A DNA stretch of 64,000 nt from Flavonifractor sp. An82 (lineage in GTDB: Bacteria; Bacillota; Clostridia; Oscillospirales; Oscillospiraceae): assembly GCF_002159265.1 (NCBI RefSeq), contig NZ_NFHG01000001.1, positions 434,001-498,000 of the forward strand. Reading direction: 5' to 3'. Below the pieces are notes generated by a model that saw only the letters and a program-made list of their open reading frames with translations, had not been told where the DNA came from and made no database searches. Made by a program: the position numbers and the translations under genes. Shown piece by piece: positions 8,221-17,454 of this stretch; position 1 is the stretch's first letter; each line of letters begins with the position of its first letter.

Positions 8221-8682
8221 ATGCGAAATGTAGTGGACTTTTTGACCGGCAATCTGATCCTGAATCTGGCCATCCTGGCCTGGGCCATCGCCCAGGTGCT
8301 CAAGGTGTTTGTGGTGCTCTTCACCAAGCGGAAGCTGGACTGGCACTACATCATGGCCAGCGGCGGCATGCCCAGCTCCCACTCCGCCTTTGTGTGCGCC
8401 TGCGCCTCCTCGGTGGGGTTCATGTACGGCTGGTCGTCGCCCCTGTTCAGCATCGCGGCGGTGCTGGCCATCGTTGTCATGTACGACGCCGCCAACGTCC
8501 GCAAGGCAGCGGGGGAGCAGGCCAAGATCCTCAACTATATCATGGAGCACTGGACGGAGATGAAGCCCGCCATCTTCGGCAAGGAGCTGAAGGAGCTGCT
8601 GGGCCACACCCCCTTCCAGGTGCTCATGGGCGGTCTGCTGGGAGTGGCCATCGGCATCGGCGGCGCCTGGCTGTGGAGCTGA
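8221..8682 (+). CDS. Divergent PAP2 family membrane protein (YuiD-like)
   Basis: A 153-residue membrane protein of the DUF212 / divergent PAP2 family. The active-site-like block ASGGMPSSHSAFV (about residues 42-54) and the later KAAGEQAKILN resemble the phosphatase fold, but the substrate is unknown. Four or so hydrophobic segments are visible. I start it at the ATG at 8221, seven bases after the upstream stop, since the longer frame would overlap the prenyl synthase. Location between ispA and dxs suggests, but does not prove, a role with prenyl diphosphates. Confidence 0.85.
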   Translation: MRNVVDFLTGNLILNLAILAWAIAQVLKVFVVLFTKRKLDWHYIMASGGMPSSHSAFVCACASSVGFMYGWSSPLFSIAAVLAIVVMYDAANVRKAAGEQAKILNYIMEHWTEMKPAIFGKELKELLGHTPFQVLMGGLLGVAIGIGGAWLWS

Positions 8683-8718
8683 GGCCCCCTGTCCCATCCT
8701 TCACCGGGAGGTGTTACC

Positions 8719-10572
8719 ATTCTTAGTCTGGAGCAATGTTCCAACGATCTCAGCGCCCTGACCGACAGCGAGGCCGCGGCCCTGTGCGGCCTGCTGCGGG
8801 CCCGCATCCTGGATGTGGTCTCCCGCACCGGCGGCCATCTGGCCTCCAGCCTGGGGGCGGTGGAGCTGATCGTTGCCATTCATCGTGTGTTTGATACCGG
8901 CCGGGACCGGCTGGTTTTTGACGTGGGCCACCAGTGCTACGCCCACAAAATTTTAACCGGCCGCAACGGGGCCATGGAGAGCCTGCGCTCCTTTGGAGGG
9001 CTGGCGGGCTACCCCAAGCCCACCGAGAGCGACACCGACGCCTTTATTGCCGGTCACGCCTCCAACTCGGTTTCGGTGGCCCTTGGAATGGCAAGGGTAA
9101 GAACTTTACAGCATAAGGACTACAGCGTGTTGGCCCTGATCGGTGACGGCGCCCTCACCGGCGGCCTGGCCTATGAGGGCCTGTCCGACGCGGGGGACAG
9201 CAAGGAACCCCTCATCGTCATCCTCAACGACAACGGCATGTCCATCACCAAGAGCGTGGGCGGCGTGGCCGACCATCTGGCCCGCCAGCGGCTCAAGCCC
9301 CAGTACCTCCGCTTCAAGCGGGGCTACCGGAAGGTGATGGGGGCCACCGCCCTGGGCCGGGGGGTCTACAGGGTGACCCACAAGGTCAAGACGGCCATCA
9401 AAGAGACCCTGCTGCCCTGCAGTATGTTTGAGGATATGGGCTTTACCTATCTTGGTCCCGTGGACGGCCATGACGTAAAACGGCTCACCCGCCTGCTCAC
9501 CTACGCCCGGGACCTGAAGGGCCCGGTGCTGCTCCATGTCAGGACAGTAAAGGGGAAAGGCTATACACCTGCCGAGCGCAACCCGGACCAGTTCCACGGG
9601 GTGGGACGCTTCTGCGTGGAGACCGGCGAGGTCCTCAAGGGGAGCGGCACCAACTTTTCCGCCGTCTTCGGCCAGACCATGTGCCGTCTGGCGGAGAAGG
9701 ACCCCCGGCTGTGCGCTGTTACCGCCGCCATGCAGGGGGGGACGGGCCTCAACGGTTTTGCCGCCCAGTTCCCCGACCGGTTCTTTGACGTGGGCATTGC
9801 CGAGGGCCACGCGGTGGCTATGGCCGCCGGTATGGCCAAGCAGGGGATGCTGCCGGTGTTTGCGGTGTACTCCTCCTTCCTGCAGCGCGCTTACGACCAG
9901 CTGATCCACGACGTGGCCCTTCAGGGGCTCCACGTGGTCTTCGGCGTGGACCGGGCCGGGCTGGTGGGGGAGGACGGCGAGACCCACCATGGTGTATTCG
10001 ACCCCGCCTTCCTGGACACGGTGCCCGGCATGACGGTGCTCTGCCCCTCCAGCTACCCCGAGCTGGAGGCCATGCTCCGCCGGGCCATTTACGAGGTAAA
10101 GGGTCCGGTGGCGGTGCGCTATCCCAGAGGGGGTCAGGGGGACTATCAGGAGGACTCCGGGCCGGCAGGCTCCGTGGTGCTGCGCGCTGGCAAGGACATT
10201 ACCTTAACAGGGTACGGCATTACCATCAACGGCCTGCTGGACTGCGCCAAACGGCTGGAGGCCGACGGCATCCAGGCCGAGGTCATCAAGCTCAACACCA
10301 TCACCCCCCTGGACCTGGATCTGCTGGTGGAGTCGGTGGGAAAAACCGGCCGCCTGCTGGCGGCAGAGGAGTGCGCCCCCGGCAACTGCGTGGGGCAGCG
10401 CATTGCCGCCGGTCTGCTGGAGCGGGGGGTGTCCGCCCGGACGACCCTGGTCAACACCGGCCCCGGCTTTGTGACCCACGGCTCGGTGGGTCAGCTGCGG
10501 GCCCTGTGCGGGCTGGACGGGGCATCCCTGTATCAAAAGGCGTTGGAGGTCTGCGGACATGGCAATGGTTAA
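8719..10572 (+). CDS. dxs: 1-deoxy-D-xylulose-5-phosphate synthase with predicted ATT start
   Basis: DXS makes DXP from pyruvate and glyceraldehyde 3-phosphate, the first MEP-pathway step. The N-terminal thiamine-diphosphate site (GHQCYAHKILTGR, then GDGALTGGLAYEGL and ILNDNGMSI), the Tyr/Glu catalytic region (VDRAGLVGEDGETHHGVFD) and the C-terminal transketolase domain are all present. No ATG, GTG or TTG lies in frame between the stop at 8680 and the GTG at 8815. Starting at 8815 would delete about 32 residues that belong to the fold. GGAGG at 8707-8711 with a 7-base spacer points to ATT at 8719, giving 617 residues, a normal DXS length. Confidence 0.9.
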   Translation: MLSLEQCSNDLSALTDSEAAALCGLLRARILDVVSRTGGHLASSLGAVELIVAIHRVFDTGRDRLVFDVGHQCYAHKILTGRNGAMESLRSFGGLAGYPKPTESDTDAFIAGHASNSVSVALGMARVRTLQHKDYSVLALIGDGALTGGLAYEGLSDAGDSKEPLIVILNDNGMSITKSVGGVADHLARQRLKPQYLRFKRGYRKVMGATALGRGVYRVTHKVKTAIKETLLPCSMFEDMGFTYLGPVDGHDVKRLTRLLTYARDLKGPVLLHVRTVKGKGYTPAERNPDQFHGVGRFCVETGEVLKGSGTNFSAVFGQTMCRLAEKDPRLCAVTAAMQGGTGLNGFAAQFPDRFFDVGIAEGHAVAMAAGMAKQGMLPVFAVYSSFLQRAYDQLIHDVALQGLHVVFGVDRAGLVGEDGETHHGVFDPAFLDTVPGMTVLCPSSYPELEAMLRRAIYEVKGPVAVRYPRGGQGDYQEDSGPAGSVVLRAGKDITLTGYGITINGLLDCAKRLEADGIQAEVIKLNTITPLDLDLLVESVGKTGRLLAAEECAPGNCVGQRIAAGLLERGVSARTTLVNTGPGFVTHGSVGQLRALCGLDGASLYQKALEVCGHGNG

Positions 10573-11380
10573 AAAGAGACTGGACGTGCTGCTGGTGGAG
10601 CGGGGACTGGTGGAGAGCCGCCAGCGTGCCCAGGCGGTCATCATGAGCGGTCAGGTCTATGTCAAGGAGCAGAAGGTGGACAAGGCGGGGGCCCAGATCC
10701 CCGAGGACGCCCCCATCGAGGTCCGGGGCCAGACCCTGGCCTATGTGAGCCGGGGTGGCCTGAAGCTGGAGAAGGCCATGAAGACCTTCACCGGCATCCA
10801 CCTGGACGGGGCGGTGTGCGGCGACATCGGCGCCTCCACCGGCGGCTTCACCGACTGCATGCTGCAAAACGGCGCGGTGAAGGTGTACGCCGTGGATGTG
10901 GGCTACGGCCAGCTGGCCTGGTCCCTGCGCAGCGATGAGCGGGTGGTGTGCCTGGAGCGCACCAACGCCCGCTACCTGACCCATGAGCAGATCCCCGACG
11001 AGTTGGACTTTGCCAGCGTGGACGTGTCCTTCATCTCCCTAAAGCTCATCCTGCCTGCCCTGCGGGGCCTGCTGAAGGAGAATGGGCAAGTAGTTTGCCT
11101 TGTCAAGCCTCAGTTTGAGGCAGGGCGGGAAAAGGTGGGCAAAAAGGGCGTGGTGCGGGACCCCGCCGTCCACCTGGAAGTCATTCAGAATTTTCTCGGT
11201 CATGCCGCGGAAGCGGACTTTACTGTAAAGGATATGACCTTTTCACCAATCAGAGGACCCGAGGGCAACATTGAATACCTGGGACACCTGCTGGCCGGAG
11301 GAGGCGGAGACGCCTGGACCGGCGATCCGGCGGCCCTGGTGGAGGCTTCCCACGCGGCCCTGGAAGGAGCCGGACAATGA
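10559..11380 (+). CDS. tlyA: TlyA family RNA methyltransferase / S4-domain protein
   Basis: TlyA-family proteins are 2'-O-ribose methyltransferases of 16S and 23S rRNA in mycobacteria; in Firmicutes the family (YqxC) is widespread but less well studied. The 273-residue protein has an N-terminal S4 RNA-binding domain (residues 5-65, RLDVLLVERGLVESRQRAQ) and an FtsJ-like Rossmann domain with GDIGASTGGFTDCML near residue 90. It overlaps dxs by 14 bases and nadK by 4. GGAGG precedes the ATG by nine bases. Confidence 0.93.
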   Translation: MAMVKKRLDVLLVERGLVESRQRAQAVIMSGQVYVKEQKVDKAGAQIPEDAPIEVRGQTLAYVSRGGLKLEKAMKTFTGIHLDGAVCGDIGASTGGFTDCMLQNGAVKVYAVDVGYGQLAWSLRSDERVVCLERTNARYLTHEQIPDELDFASVDVSFISLKLILPALRGLLKENGQVVCLVKPQFEAGREKVGKKGVVRDPAVHLEVIQNFLGHAAEADFTVKDMTFSPIRGPEGNIEYLGHLLAGGGGDAWTGDPAALVEASHAALEGAGQ

Positions 11381-12240
11381 AAGTAGTACTGAGCCCCAAT
11401 CCCTATCGGGACCGGGGACTGAAGGCCGCCCAGGCGGCGGAAAAGATCCTGAAGGCGGCGGGAGTGGAGACCGCCATCTGCCTGCCCTTCTCCGTGGAGG
11501 GGAGCAACGTGGAGTTCCCCAAGCACATCCAGTTCAAGCAGACGGAGGAGGAGCTGAAGAGCGCCGACATTCTGGTGTGCTTCGGCGGCGACGGCACCAT
11601 CCTCCACGCCGCCAAGGATGCCAACCAGTTCAATGTGCCCATCCTGGGGGTCAACCTGGGCAGCGTGGGCTTTATGGCGGAGCTGGAGCTGGGGGAGCTG
11701 TCCATGCTCTCCAAGCTGCCCGTGGGCAAGTATGACGTGGAGGAGCGGATGATGCTGGACGTCACCGTGCGCCGGGAGGGCAAGGTGATCTACTCCGACA
11801 TCGCCCTCAACGACGCCGCCCTCACCAAGGGCGCCGTGGCCCGGGTGGTGGACCTGGAGGTGCTGGGGGACAAGACCACCATCACCAAGATGTCCGCCGA
11901 CGGCGTGGTCATCTCCACCCCCACCGGCTCCACCGCCTACTCCATGTCGGCGGGAGGCCCCATCGTGGAGCCCACGGCGGAGAACATCATCGTCACCCCC
12001 ATCTGTCCCCACGCCCTGTCCGCCCGGTCCTTCGTGCTGGGCCATGAGCGGACGGTGTCCATCAAGCTGGGCCGGATGGCCCGCAAGACCGCTTTCCTGT
12101 CGGTGGACGGGGGCAAGGCCTTCAAGCTCAACGGGGGAGATGTGGTGGAGACCAGGGTCTCCAAATCCAAGACCAGACTGGTCCGGGTCACCGGCCGGAC
12201 GTTCTATGAGATCTTAAATCACAAATTGGGAGGTGCGTAA
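11377..12240 (+). CDS. nadK: NAD kinase
   Basis: NadK phosphorylates NAD to NADP. The 287-residue protein carries the GGDGT motif (FGGDGTILHAA near residue 70), the NLGSVGF block and the second-domain signature PTGSTAYSMSAGGP near residue 187, which together bind NAD and phosphate donor. Length is typical. It overlaps tlyA by 4 bases and lies 3 bases before argR, in the classic dxs-tlyA-nadK-argR-recN order of Clostridia and Bacilli. Confidence 0.96.
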   Translation: MKVVLSPNPYRDRGLKAAQAAEKILKAAGVETAICLPFSVEGSNVEFPKHIQFKQTEEELKSADILVCFGGDGTILHAAKDANQFNVPILGVNLGSVGFMAELELGELSMLSKLPVGKYDVEERMMLDVTVRREGKVIYSDIALNDAALTKGAVARVVDLEVLGDKTTITKMSADGVVISTPTGSTAYSMSAGGPIVEPTAENIIVTPICPHALSARSFVLGHERTVSIKLGRMARKTAFLSVDGGKAFKLNGGDVVETRVSKSKTRLVRVTGRTFYEILNHKLGGA

Positions 12241-12243
12241 GCC

Positions 12244-12696
12244 ATGAAGGCGAAACGGCAGCAGGAGATTTTGCGGATCATTGCAGAGCAGGACGTGGAT
12301 ACCCAGGACCAGCTTCTCACCGAACTGCGGGCCAGAGGCGTGCAGTCCACCCAGGCCACCATTTCCCGGGACATCAAGGAGCTCCATCTGATTAAGGAGC
12401 TCACCGGGTACGGCACCTATCGGTACGCCGTTTCAGAGCGGAAGGCCTCCCTGAATATTGCCGGCCGCCTGCGCACCATCTTCAAGGAGGGGGTCACCTC
12501 CTTTGACGTGGCCCAGAACATCGTGGTCCTCAAGACCATGCCCGGCCTGGCCTCGGCGGCCTGCGCCGCCATCGACGGCATGGACATTCCCAGCCTGGTG
12601 GGCAGCCTGGCGGGAGACGACACCGCCATCCTCATTATGCGTACCAATGAGGATGCGGCGGAGTTCTGCAACGAGATCCACGCAATGCTCAAATAA
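12244..12696 (+). CDS. argR: Arginine repressor
   Basis: ArgR is the hexameric, arginine-binding regulator of arginine metabolism. The 150-residue protein has the N-terminal winged helix (residues 2-70, with STQATISRDIKELHL) and the C-terminal core with NIVVLKTMPGLASA and SLAGDDTAILI, the latter forming the arginine site. No arginine biosynthesis genes lie in the window, so it acts elsewhere. The position before recN is conserved. Confidence 0.95.
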   Translation: MKAKRQQEILRIIAEQDVDTQDQLLTELRARGVQSTQATISRDIKELHLIKELTGYGTYRYAVSERKASLNIAGRLRTIFKEGVTSFDVAQNIVVLKTMPGLASAACAAIDGMDIPSLVGSLAGDDTAILIMRTNEDAAEFCNEIHAMLK

Positions 12697-12707
12697 GATC
12701 GATATCA

Positions 12708-12731
12708 GACCCGCGCCCCCCGGCGCGGGTC
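12708..12731 (+). terminator. GC-rich hairpin between argR and recN
   Basis: A perfect 10-base-pair stem (GACCCGCGCC and complement) with a four-base loop. No U-run follows, so it may be a weak terminator, an RNA-stability element or a pause site rather than a full stop. Confidence 0.5.
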
Positions 12732-12750
12732 TGCCAAGGTGGTGGCCTGT

Positions 12751-14448
12751 ATGCTTTCTCTGCTCCACATTGAAAATATCGCGGTGATCCAGACGGCGGA
12801 TATCCAGTTTGACAAGGGCTTCAACGCCCTCACCGGCGAGACCGGCGCGGGCAAGTCCATTGTGGTGGATGCCATCGGGGCCATCATCGGCGAGCGCACC
12901 AGCCGGGATCTGATCCGCACCGGGGCCAAGTCCGCCCTGGTCAACGCGGTGTTTACCAACCTGCCGGAGCTGGATTGGTTCCGGGAGAACGGCGTGGGCC
13001 CCGACGAGGAGGGCAGCTTGCTCATCCAGCGGGAGATCCAGCCCGACGGCAAGAACATCTGCCGCATCAACGGCCGGCTCATCACCGTGTCTCAGCTGCG
13101 CCAGCTGGGCCGGCTGCTGCTCAACATCCACGGCCAGCACGACGGCCAGCAGCTGCTGGACGAGCGCTGCCACCTGGACTACCTGGACGGCTTCGGTGCC
13201 ACCGGGGCCGAACTGGAGCGCTTCCGCACCGCCTATAACCGGCTGGCCGCCATCCGCCGTGAAATCTCCGCCCTCCAGATGGACGAGGCGGAGAAGGCCC
13301 GCCGCATCGACAGCCTGGAGTTCCAGATCGGCGAATTGGAGCGGGCCGAGCTGCGTAGCGGGGAGGAGGAGGAGCTCACCGAGCGCCGGGACCTGCTGCG
13401 CAACGCCGGGAAGCTGATGGAGAGCGTGGAGGGGGCCCATCTGGCCCTGTCCGGCGACGAGGAGCGGGAGGGAGCCGCCGCCCTGCTGGGGGAGGCGGTG
13501 CAGTCCCTCCACGCCGCCGGGCGCATCAGCACTCAGGCCGCAGAATTGCTGGAAAAGCTCACCGAGGTCCGCTGCGCCGCCGACGACATCGCCGAGCAGA
13601 TCCGGGACCTGCGGGACGCCTTCGACTTTGAGCCGGGAGAGCTGGACCAGATCGAGAGCCGGCTGGATGTGCTCCACCGGCTGAAAAAGAAGTACGGCGG
13701 CTCGGTGGAGGAGATGCTGGACTACCTGAACCGCTGCAAAAAGGAGCTGGACGAGATCCAGTTCTCCACCGATACCATTGCCCGGCTGGAGAAGGAGCAG
13801 ACCCGCGCCCTGGCCGACGCACAGAAGGCGGCGGAGACCCTCAGTGCGGTCCGGAAAGAGGCGGCCAAGGCCCTGGAAGGGCGTATTCAGAGCGAGCTTG
13901 CCCAGCTGGACATGCCCAAAGTGCGGTTTATGGTGGAATTTCAGCCCAAGCCGGGGGAGTTTGCTATGGACGACACCGGTATGGATCAGGTACAGTTCCT
14001 CATGTCCGCCAACGTGGGCGAGGACCTGAAGCCCATCCAGAAGATCGCCTCCGGCGGCGAGCTGGCCCGCATCATGCTGGCCCTGAAAAACGTGCTGGCG
14101 GAGAACGACCAGGTGGGCACCATGGTCTTTGACGAGGTGGATACCGGCGTGTCCGGCCGGGCCGCCCAGAAGGTGGCGGAGAAGCTGGCCGACGTGGCCC
14201 GCACCAAGCAGGTGCTGTGCGTCACCCATCTGCCCCAGCTGGCCGCCATGGCCCACGTCCACTTCTCCGTGGAGAAGGGGGAGAGGGGCGGCCGGACCTA
14301 TACCCAGGTGGAGCGGCTGAGCCGTCAGCGCCGGTGCGAGGAGCTGGCCCGGCTCACCTCCGGCGAGCACATCACCGACGCCACCCTTGGCGCCGCCGGG
14401 GAGCTGCTGGACAGCGCGGAGGAATACAAGAAGCTGCACAAAAGTTAG
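12751..14448 (+). CDS. recN: DNA repair protein RecN
   Basis: RecN is an SMC-like ATPase that organises broken DNA ends for recombinational repair. The 565-residue protein has the Walker A motif GETGAGKSIVVDAIG near residue 30, long coiled-coil arms (about residues 155-360), the signature IASGGELARIMLALK and Walker B TMVFDEVDTGVSG. I prefer the ATG at 12751, which begins the conserved MLSLLHIENIAVI, over an upstream in-frame GTG. The recN position after argR is conserved in Firmicutes. Confidence 0.96.
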   Translation: MLSLLHIENIAVIQTADIQFDKGFNALTGETGAGKSIVVDAIGAIIGERTSRDLIRTGAKSALVNAVFTNLPELDWFRENGVGPDEEGSLLIQREIQPDGKNICRINGRLITVSQLRQLGRLLLNIHGQHDGQQLLDERCHLDYLDGFGATGAELERFRTAYNRLAAIRREISALQMDEAEKARRIDSLEFQIGELERAELRSGEEEELTERRDLLRNAGKLMESVEGAHLALSGDEEREGAAALLGEAVQSLHAAGRISTQAAELLEKLTEVRCAADDIAEQIRDLRDAFDFEPGELDQIESRLDVLHRLKKKYGGSVEEMLDYLNRCKKELDEIQFSTDTIARLEKEQTRALADAQKAAETLSAVRKEAAKALEGRIQSELAQLDMPKVRFMVEFQPKPGEFAMDDTGMDQVQFLMSANVGEDLKPIQKIASGGELARIMLALKNVLAENDQVGTMVFDEVDTGVSGRAAQKVAEKLADVARTKQVLCVTHLPQLAAMAHVHFSVEKGERGGRTYTQVERLSRQRRCEELARLTSGEHITDATLGAAGELLDSAEEYKKLHKS

Positions 14449-14473
14449 GTTTTGTTGAGTACCGCTTTTCTGC

Positions 14474-14502
14474 TTGACAAACGGAGCAAGAGCGATTATA
14501 AT
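14474..14502 (+). promoter_or_regulatory. Predicted sigma-A promoter of the tyrS T-box transcript
   Basis: TTGACA and TATAAT are separated by exactly 17 bases in the AT-rich gap after recN. Transcription would begin just before the T-box leader. Confidence 0.8.
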
Positions 14503-14780
14503 CCTCATCAATATGACACTGCGATGACAGGGAGAAGTACCGACCCCCGTCCCGCCCAGAGAGCCCCCGGTTTGGTGAGAGGGGGAGGGGACAGGCTGGG
14601 AAATACACCCTGGAGCAGCCGCCTGAACAGGGGAGACCCCCCAGTAGGGCCGTGTCGGGTGCGCCCGTTATTGCGCCGCCGTGTGTTGGCACGGCCTGAG
14701 GCCGTTTTTGTGAGAAAACGGCGAACCAGAGGTGGTACCGCGTTTTTACGCCCTCTGTCCCAAGGGACAGAGGGCTTTTT
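14503..14780 (+). promoter_or_regulatory. T-box leader controlling tyrS
   Basis: The T-box core AGGTGGTACCGCG is at 14730-14742. It is followed by a terminator with an 11-base-pair stem (14751-14761 with 14764-14774) and a U-run. Uncharged tRNA-Tyr would bind the core and the specifier loop and switch the RNA to the antiterminator. A TAC triplet in GAGAAGTACCGAC at 14538-14540 is a plausible tyrosine specifier near the start of the leader. I have not folded the RNA, so the specifier is a proposal; the T-box itself is clear. Confidence 0.92.
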
Positions 14781-14851
14781 GCATGCGGGCAGGGCCCTGT
14801 GACACAGAGAAAACCAGGAATCCGGATGACAGAAGAAAAAGGAGAATGAAC

Positions 14852-16081
14852 ATGACTTGCTACGAAGAACTGAAGGCCCGGGGCCTCATCGCCCAGGTGA
14901 CCAACGAGGAGGAGATCTCCAAGATGATCAACGAGGGCAAGGCCGTCTTCTACATCGGCTTTGACCCCACCGCCGACTCCCTCCACGTGGGCCACTTCAT
15001 GGCCCTGTGCCTGATGAAGCGGCTCCAGATGGCGGGCAACCGTCCCATCGCCCTCATCGGCGGCGGCACCGGCTATATCGGCGACCCCTCCGGCCGCACG
15101 GATATGCGCAACATGATGACCCCCGAGACCATCCAGCACAACTGCGACTGCTTCAAAAAGCAGATGGAGCGGTTCATCGAGTTCGGCGAGGGCAAGGCCC
15201 AGATGGTGAACAACGCCGAGTGGCTCCTCAAGCTCAACTATATTGAGCTGCTGCGCGAGGTGGGCGCCTGCTTCTCCGTCAACAACATGCTGCGGGCCGA
15301 GTGCTACAAGCAGCGCATGGAGAAGGGCCTCTCCTTCCTGGAGTTCAACTACATGATCATGCAGTCCTACGACTTCTACCACCTGTTCCAGCACTACGGC
15401 TGCAACATGCAGTTCGGCGGCGACGACCAGTGGTCCAACATGCTGGGCGGCACCGAGCTCATCCGCCGCAAGCTGGGCAAGGACGCCCATGCCATGACCA
15501 TCACTCTGCTCCTCAACTCCGAGGGCAAGAAGATGGGCAAGACTGCCAAGGGCGCCGTGTGGCTGGACCCCAACAAGACCAGCCCCTACGAGTTCTACCA
15601 GTACTGGCGCAACGTGGGCGACCAGGACGTGCTCAAGTGCCTGCGGATGCTCACCTTCCTGCCCCTGGAGCAGATCGACGAGATGGACCAGTGGGAGGGC
15701 AGCCAGCTCAACACCGCCAAGGAGATCCTGGCCTTCGAGCTGACCAAGCTGGTCCACGGCGAGGAGGAGGCCAAGAAGGCCCAGGACGCCGCCAAGGCCC
15801 TGTTCGTGGGCGGCGGCGACATGAGCAACGTGCCCTCCACCGTGCTGGAGTCCGCCGACCTCACCGACGGCTCCATCGGTATTTTGGACCTGATGCTCAA
15901 GTGCGCCCTGGTGCCCTCCAAGAAGGAGGCCCGCCGGCTCATCGAGCAGGGCGGCGTGGAGCTGGACGGCCAGAAGGTGACCGACGTGAATACCGCCGTG
16001 ACCGCCGGGCAGCTCTCCGGCGACGGCGTTATGATCAAAAAGGGCAAAAAGGTGTTCCACCGGGCCTCTGTTCAGGGCTGA
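14852..16081 (+). CDS. tyrS: Tyrosyl-tRNA synthetase
   Basis: TyrRS charges tRNA-Tyr. The 409-residue class I enzyme shows the HIGH-like motif SLHVGHF near residue 47, the Tyr-binding DDQWSNM block and a KMSKS-like loop written KKMGKTAKG, then a C-terminal S4 domain ([21 protein letters not shown]). The start at 14852 has GGAG at good distance, while the longer frame begins inside the T-box. The KMGKT loop places it with the TyrZ-like branch rather than the KFGKT branch, as far as can be judged by eye. Confidence 0.94.
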   Translation: MTCYEELKARGLIAQVTNEEEISKMINEGKAVFYIGFDPTADSLHVGHFMALCLMKRLQMAGNRPIALIGGGTGYIGDPSGRTDMRNMMTPETIQHNCDCFKKQMERFIEFGEGKAQMVNNAEWLLKLNYIELLREVGACFSVNNMLRAECYKQRMEKGLSFLEFNYMIMQSYDFYHLFQHYGCNMQFGGDDQWSNMLGGTELIRRKLGKDAHAMTITLLLNSEGKKMGKTAKGAVWLDPNKTSPYEFYQYWRNVGDQDVLKCLRMLTFLPLEQIDEMDQWEGSQLNTAKEILAFELTKLVHGEEEAKKAQDAAKALFVGGGDMSNVPSTVLESADLTDGSIGILDLMLKCALVPSKKEARRLIEQGGVELDGQKVTDVNTAVTAGQLSGDGVMIKKGKKVFHRASVQG

Positions 16082-16088
16082 GTAAGCA

Positions 16089-16130
16089 GGGGGCCGCCGC
16101 CTGGGCGGCGGCCCCCTGTTCTGTTTTTTT
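16089..16130 (+). terminator. Intrinsic terminator after tyrS
   Basis: A 13-base-pair GC stem (GGGGGCCGCCGCC and complement) is followed within a few bases by TTTTTTT. Confidence 0.88.
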
Positions 16131-16228
16131 ACATCGTCCCCGTTGCAGGGGCGGTACGGCCATGATACAATATGCTTTACGGGGCATCCCCAGACTGTGT
16201 GTGGCAAGCTGCAAAGGAGGAAACCGAC

Positions 16229-17422
16229 GTGCCCGACAAAGAAGATCAGGGAAAAAAGAAAAAATGGTACATCCTGGACGGAAATCACATCCAGCTGCTT
16301 ATCGTTCTGTTGGTGGCCATCCTGTTCTATGTGGGATTGAATCACTTCGATGTGGTGACCGTCCGGATCGACAAGTTCATGGGGGTGCTGTCCCCCTTCA
16401 TTGTGGGCTTTGCCATTGCCTACCTGCTCAACACACCCATGTGCTTTTTTGAGCGCAAGCTCTTTGCCAACTCCAAATACAAGCGGGTGCTGTCCATCCT
16501 GCTGGTGTATGTGCTGGCCTTCGCTGTGGTGGCCATCCTGCTGGGGCTTATCATCCCCCAGGTGGTGCAGAGCGTGAAGGACCTGGCCAGCAACATGCAG
16601 TTTTATCTGGACGGCCTGAATCAGCTGGTCCAGGACCTGACGGTGCAGTTTGACCTGGATTCCGAGGGGATCAATACGGCGCTGGGCGACTTCCAGAGCA
16701 TGATGAGCAATGTCAGCGCCAAGGTGGCCCAGGCCCTGCCCCAGATCGTGGATGTGGGCTTTGCCATCGGCAGCGGTGTCATCACCGGCATCACCGCCAT
16801 CATCTCCTCCATCTACATGCTGGCAGGGAAGGGGCGGCTGGTGCCTCAGCTCAAGCGGCTGCTCTACGCCATCCTGCCCAAGCGGCGCTCCGACCGGCTG
16901 CTGCAGATCTGCAGCCACGCCAACGAGGTGTTCGTAGGCTTCATCAACGGCAAGATCATCGACTCCGCCATCATCGGCGTACTCTGCTTCATCCTGTGCG
17001 CCATCTTCCGCATTCCCTATCCCATGCTGGTGAGCGTTACCGTGGGCGTCACCAACGTGATCCCCTTCTTCGGCCCCATCATCGGCGCCATTCCCTGTCT
17101 GTTCATCCTGGTGATCGTGGACCCCTGGGCCGCCCTGCGGTTCTTCGCCCTGGTCATCGGCCTGCAGCAGTTTGACGGCAACATTCTGGGTCCCAAGATC
17201 CTGGGCGACAGCACCGGCCTGTCCGCCATCTGGGTGCTGGTCTCCATTGTCACCTGCGGCGGCCTGTTTGGCTTCCCCGGCATGATCCTGGGCGTGCCCA
17301 CCTTCGCTGTGCTCTATGCTTTGGTTCGGGAGTGGGTCAACAACCGCCTGAGAGCCAAAAAGATCGACGGCAACGGCCATCCTCTGGAGGACAAGGAACA
17401 GACCCCGCCCAAAGAAGAGTAA
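16229..17422 (+). CDS. AI-2E family transporter (YtvI/PerM-like)
   Basis: A 397-residue polytopic membrane protein of the AI-2 exporter / PerM family; substrates are mostly unknown, and some members are Na+/H+ antiporters. About eight hydrophobic segments are visible, with the family block FGPIIGAIPCLFILVIVDPW and QQFDGNILGPKILGDSTGLS in the C-terminal half. I start it at GTG 16229 because AAAGGAGG lies eight bases upstream, whereas the longer frame (from 16172) has no such site and would add an unlikely Cys/Glu-rich leader. It ends at a bidirectional terminator facing dapB. Confidence 0.88.
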   Translation: MPDKEDQGKKKKWYILDGNHIQLLIVLLVAILFYVGLNHFDVVTVRIDKFMGVLSPFIVGFAIAYLLNTPMCFFERKLFANSKYKRVLSILLVYVLAFAVVAILLGLIIPQVVQSVKDLASNMQFYLDGLNQLVQDLTVQFDLDSEGINTALGDFQSMMSNVSAKVAQALPQIVDVGFAIGSGVITGITAIISSIYMLAGKGRLVPQLKRLLYAILPKRRSDRLLQICSHANEVFVGFINGKIIDSAIIGVLCFILCAIFRIPYPMLVSVTVGVTNVIPFFGPIIGAIPCLFILVIVDPWAALRFFALVIGLQQFDGNILGPKILGDSTGLSAIWVLVSIVTCGGLFGFPGMILGVPTFAVLYALVREWVNNRLRAKKIDGNGHPLEDKEQTPPKEE

Positions 17423-17453
17423 AAAAAGACCGCCCAATGGGCGGTCTTTTTTT
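17421..17453. terminator. Bidirectional terminator between convergent permease and dapB
   Basis: AAAAAAGACCGCCCA, a short loop and its complement ending in TTTTTTT can terminate transcription from both sides. Confidence 0.9.
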
Positions 17454-17454
17454 G

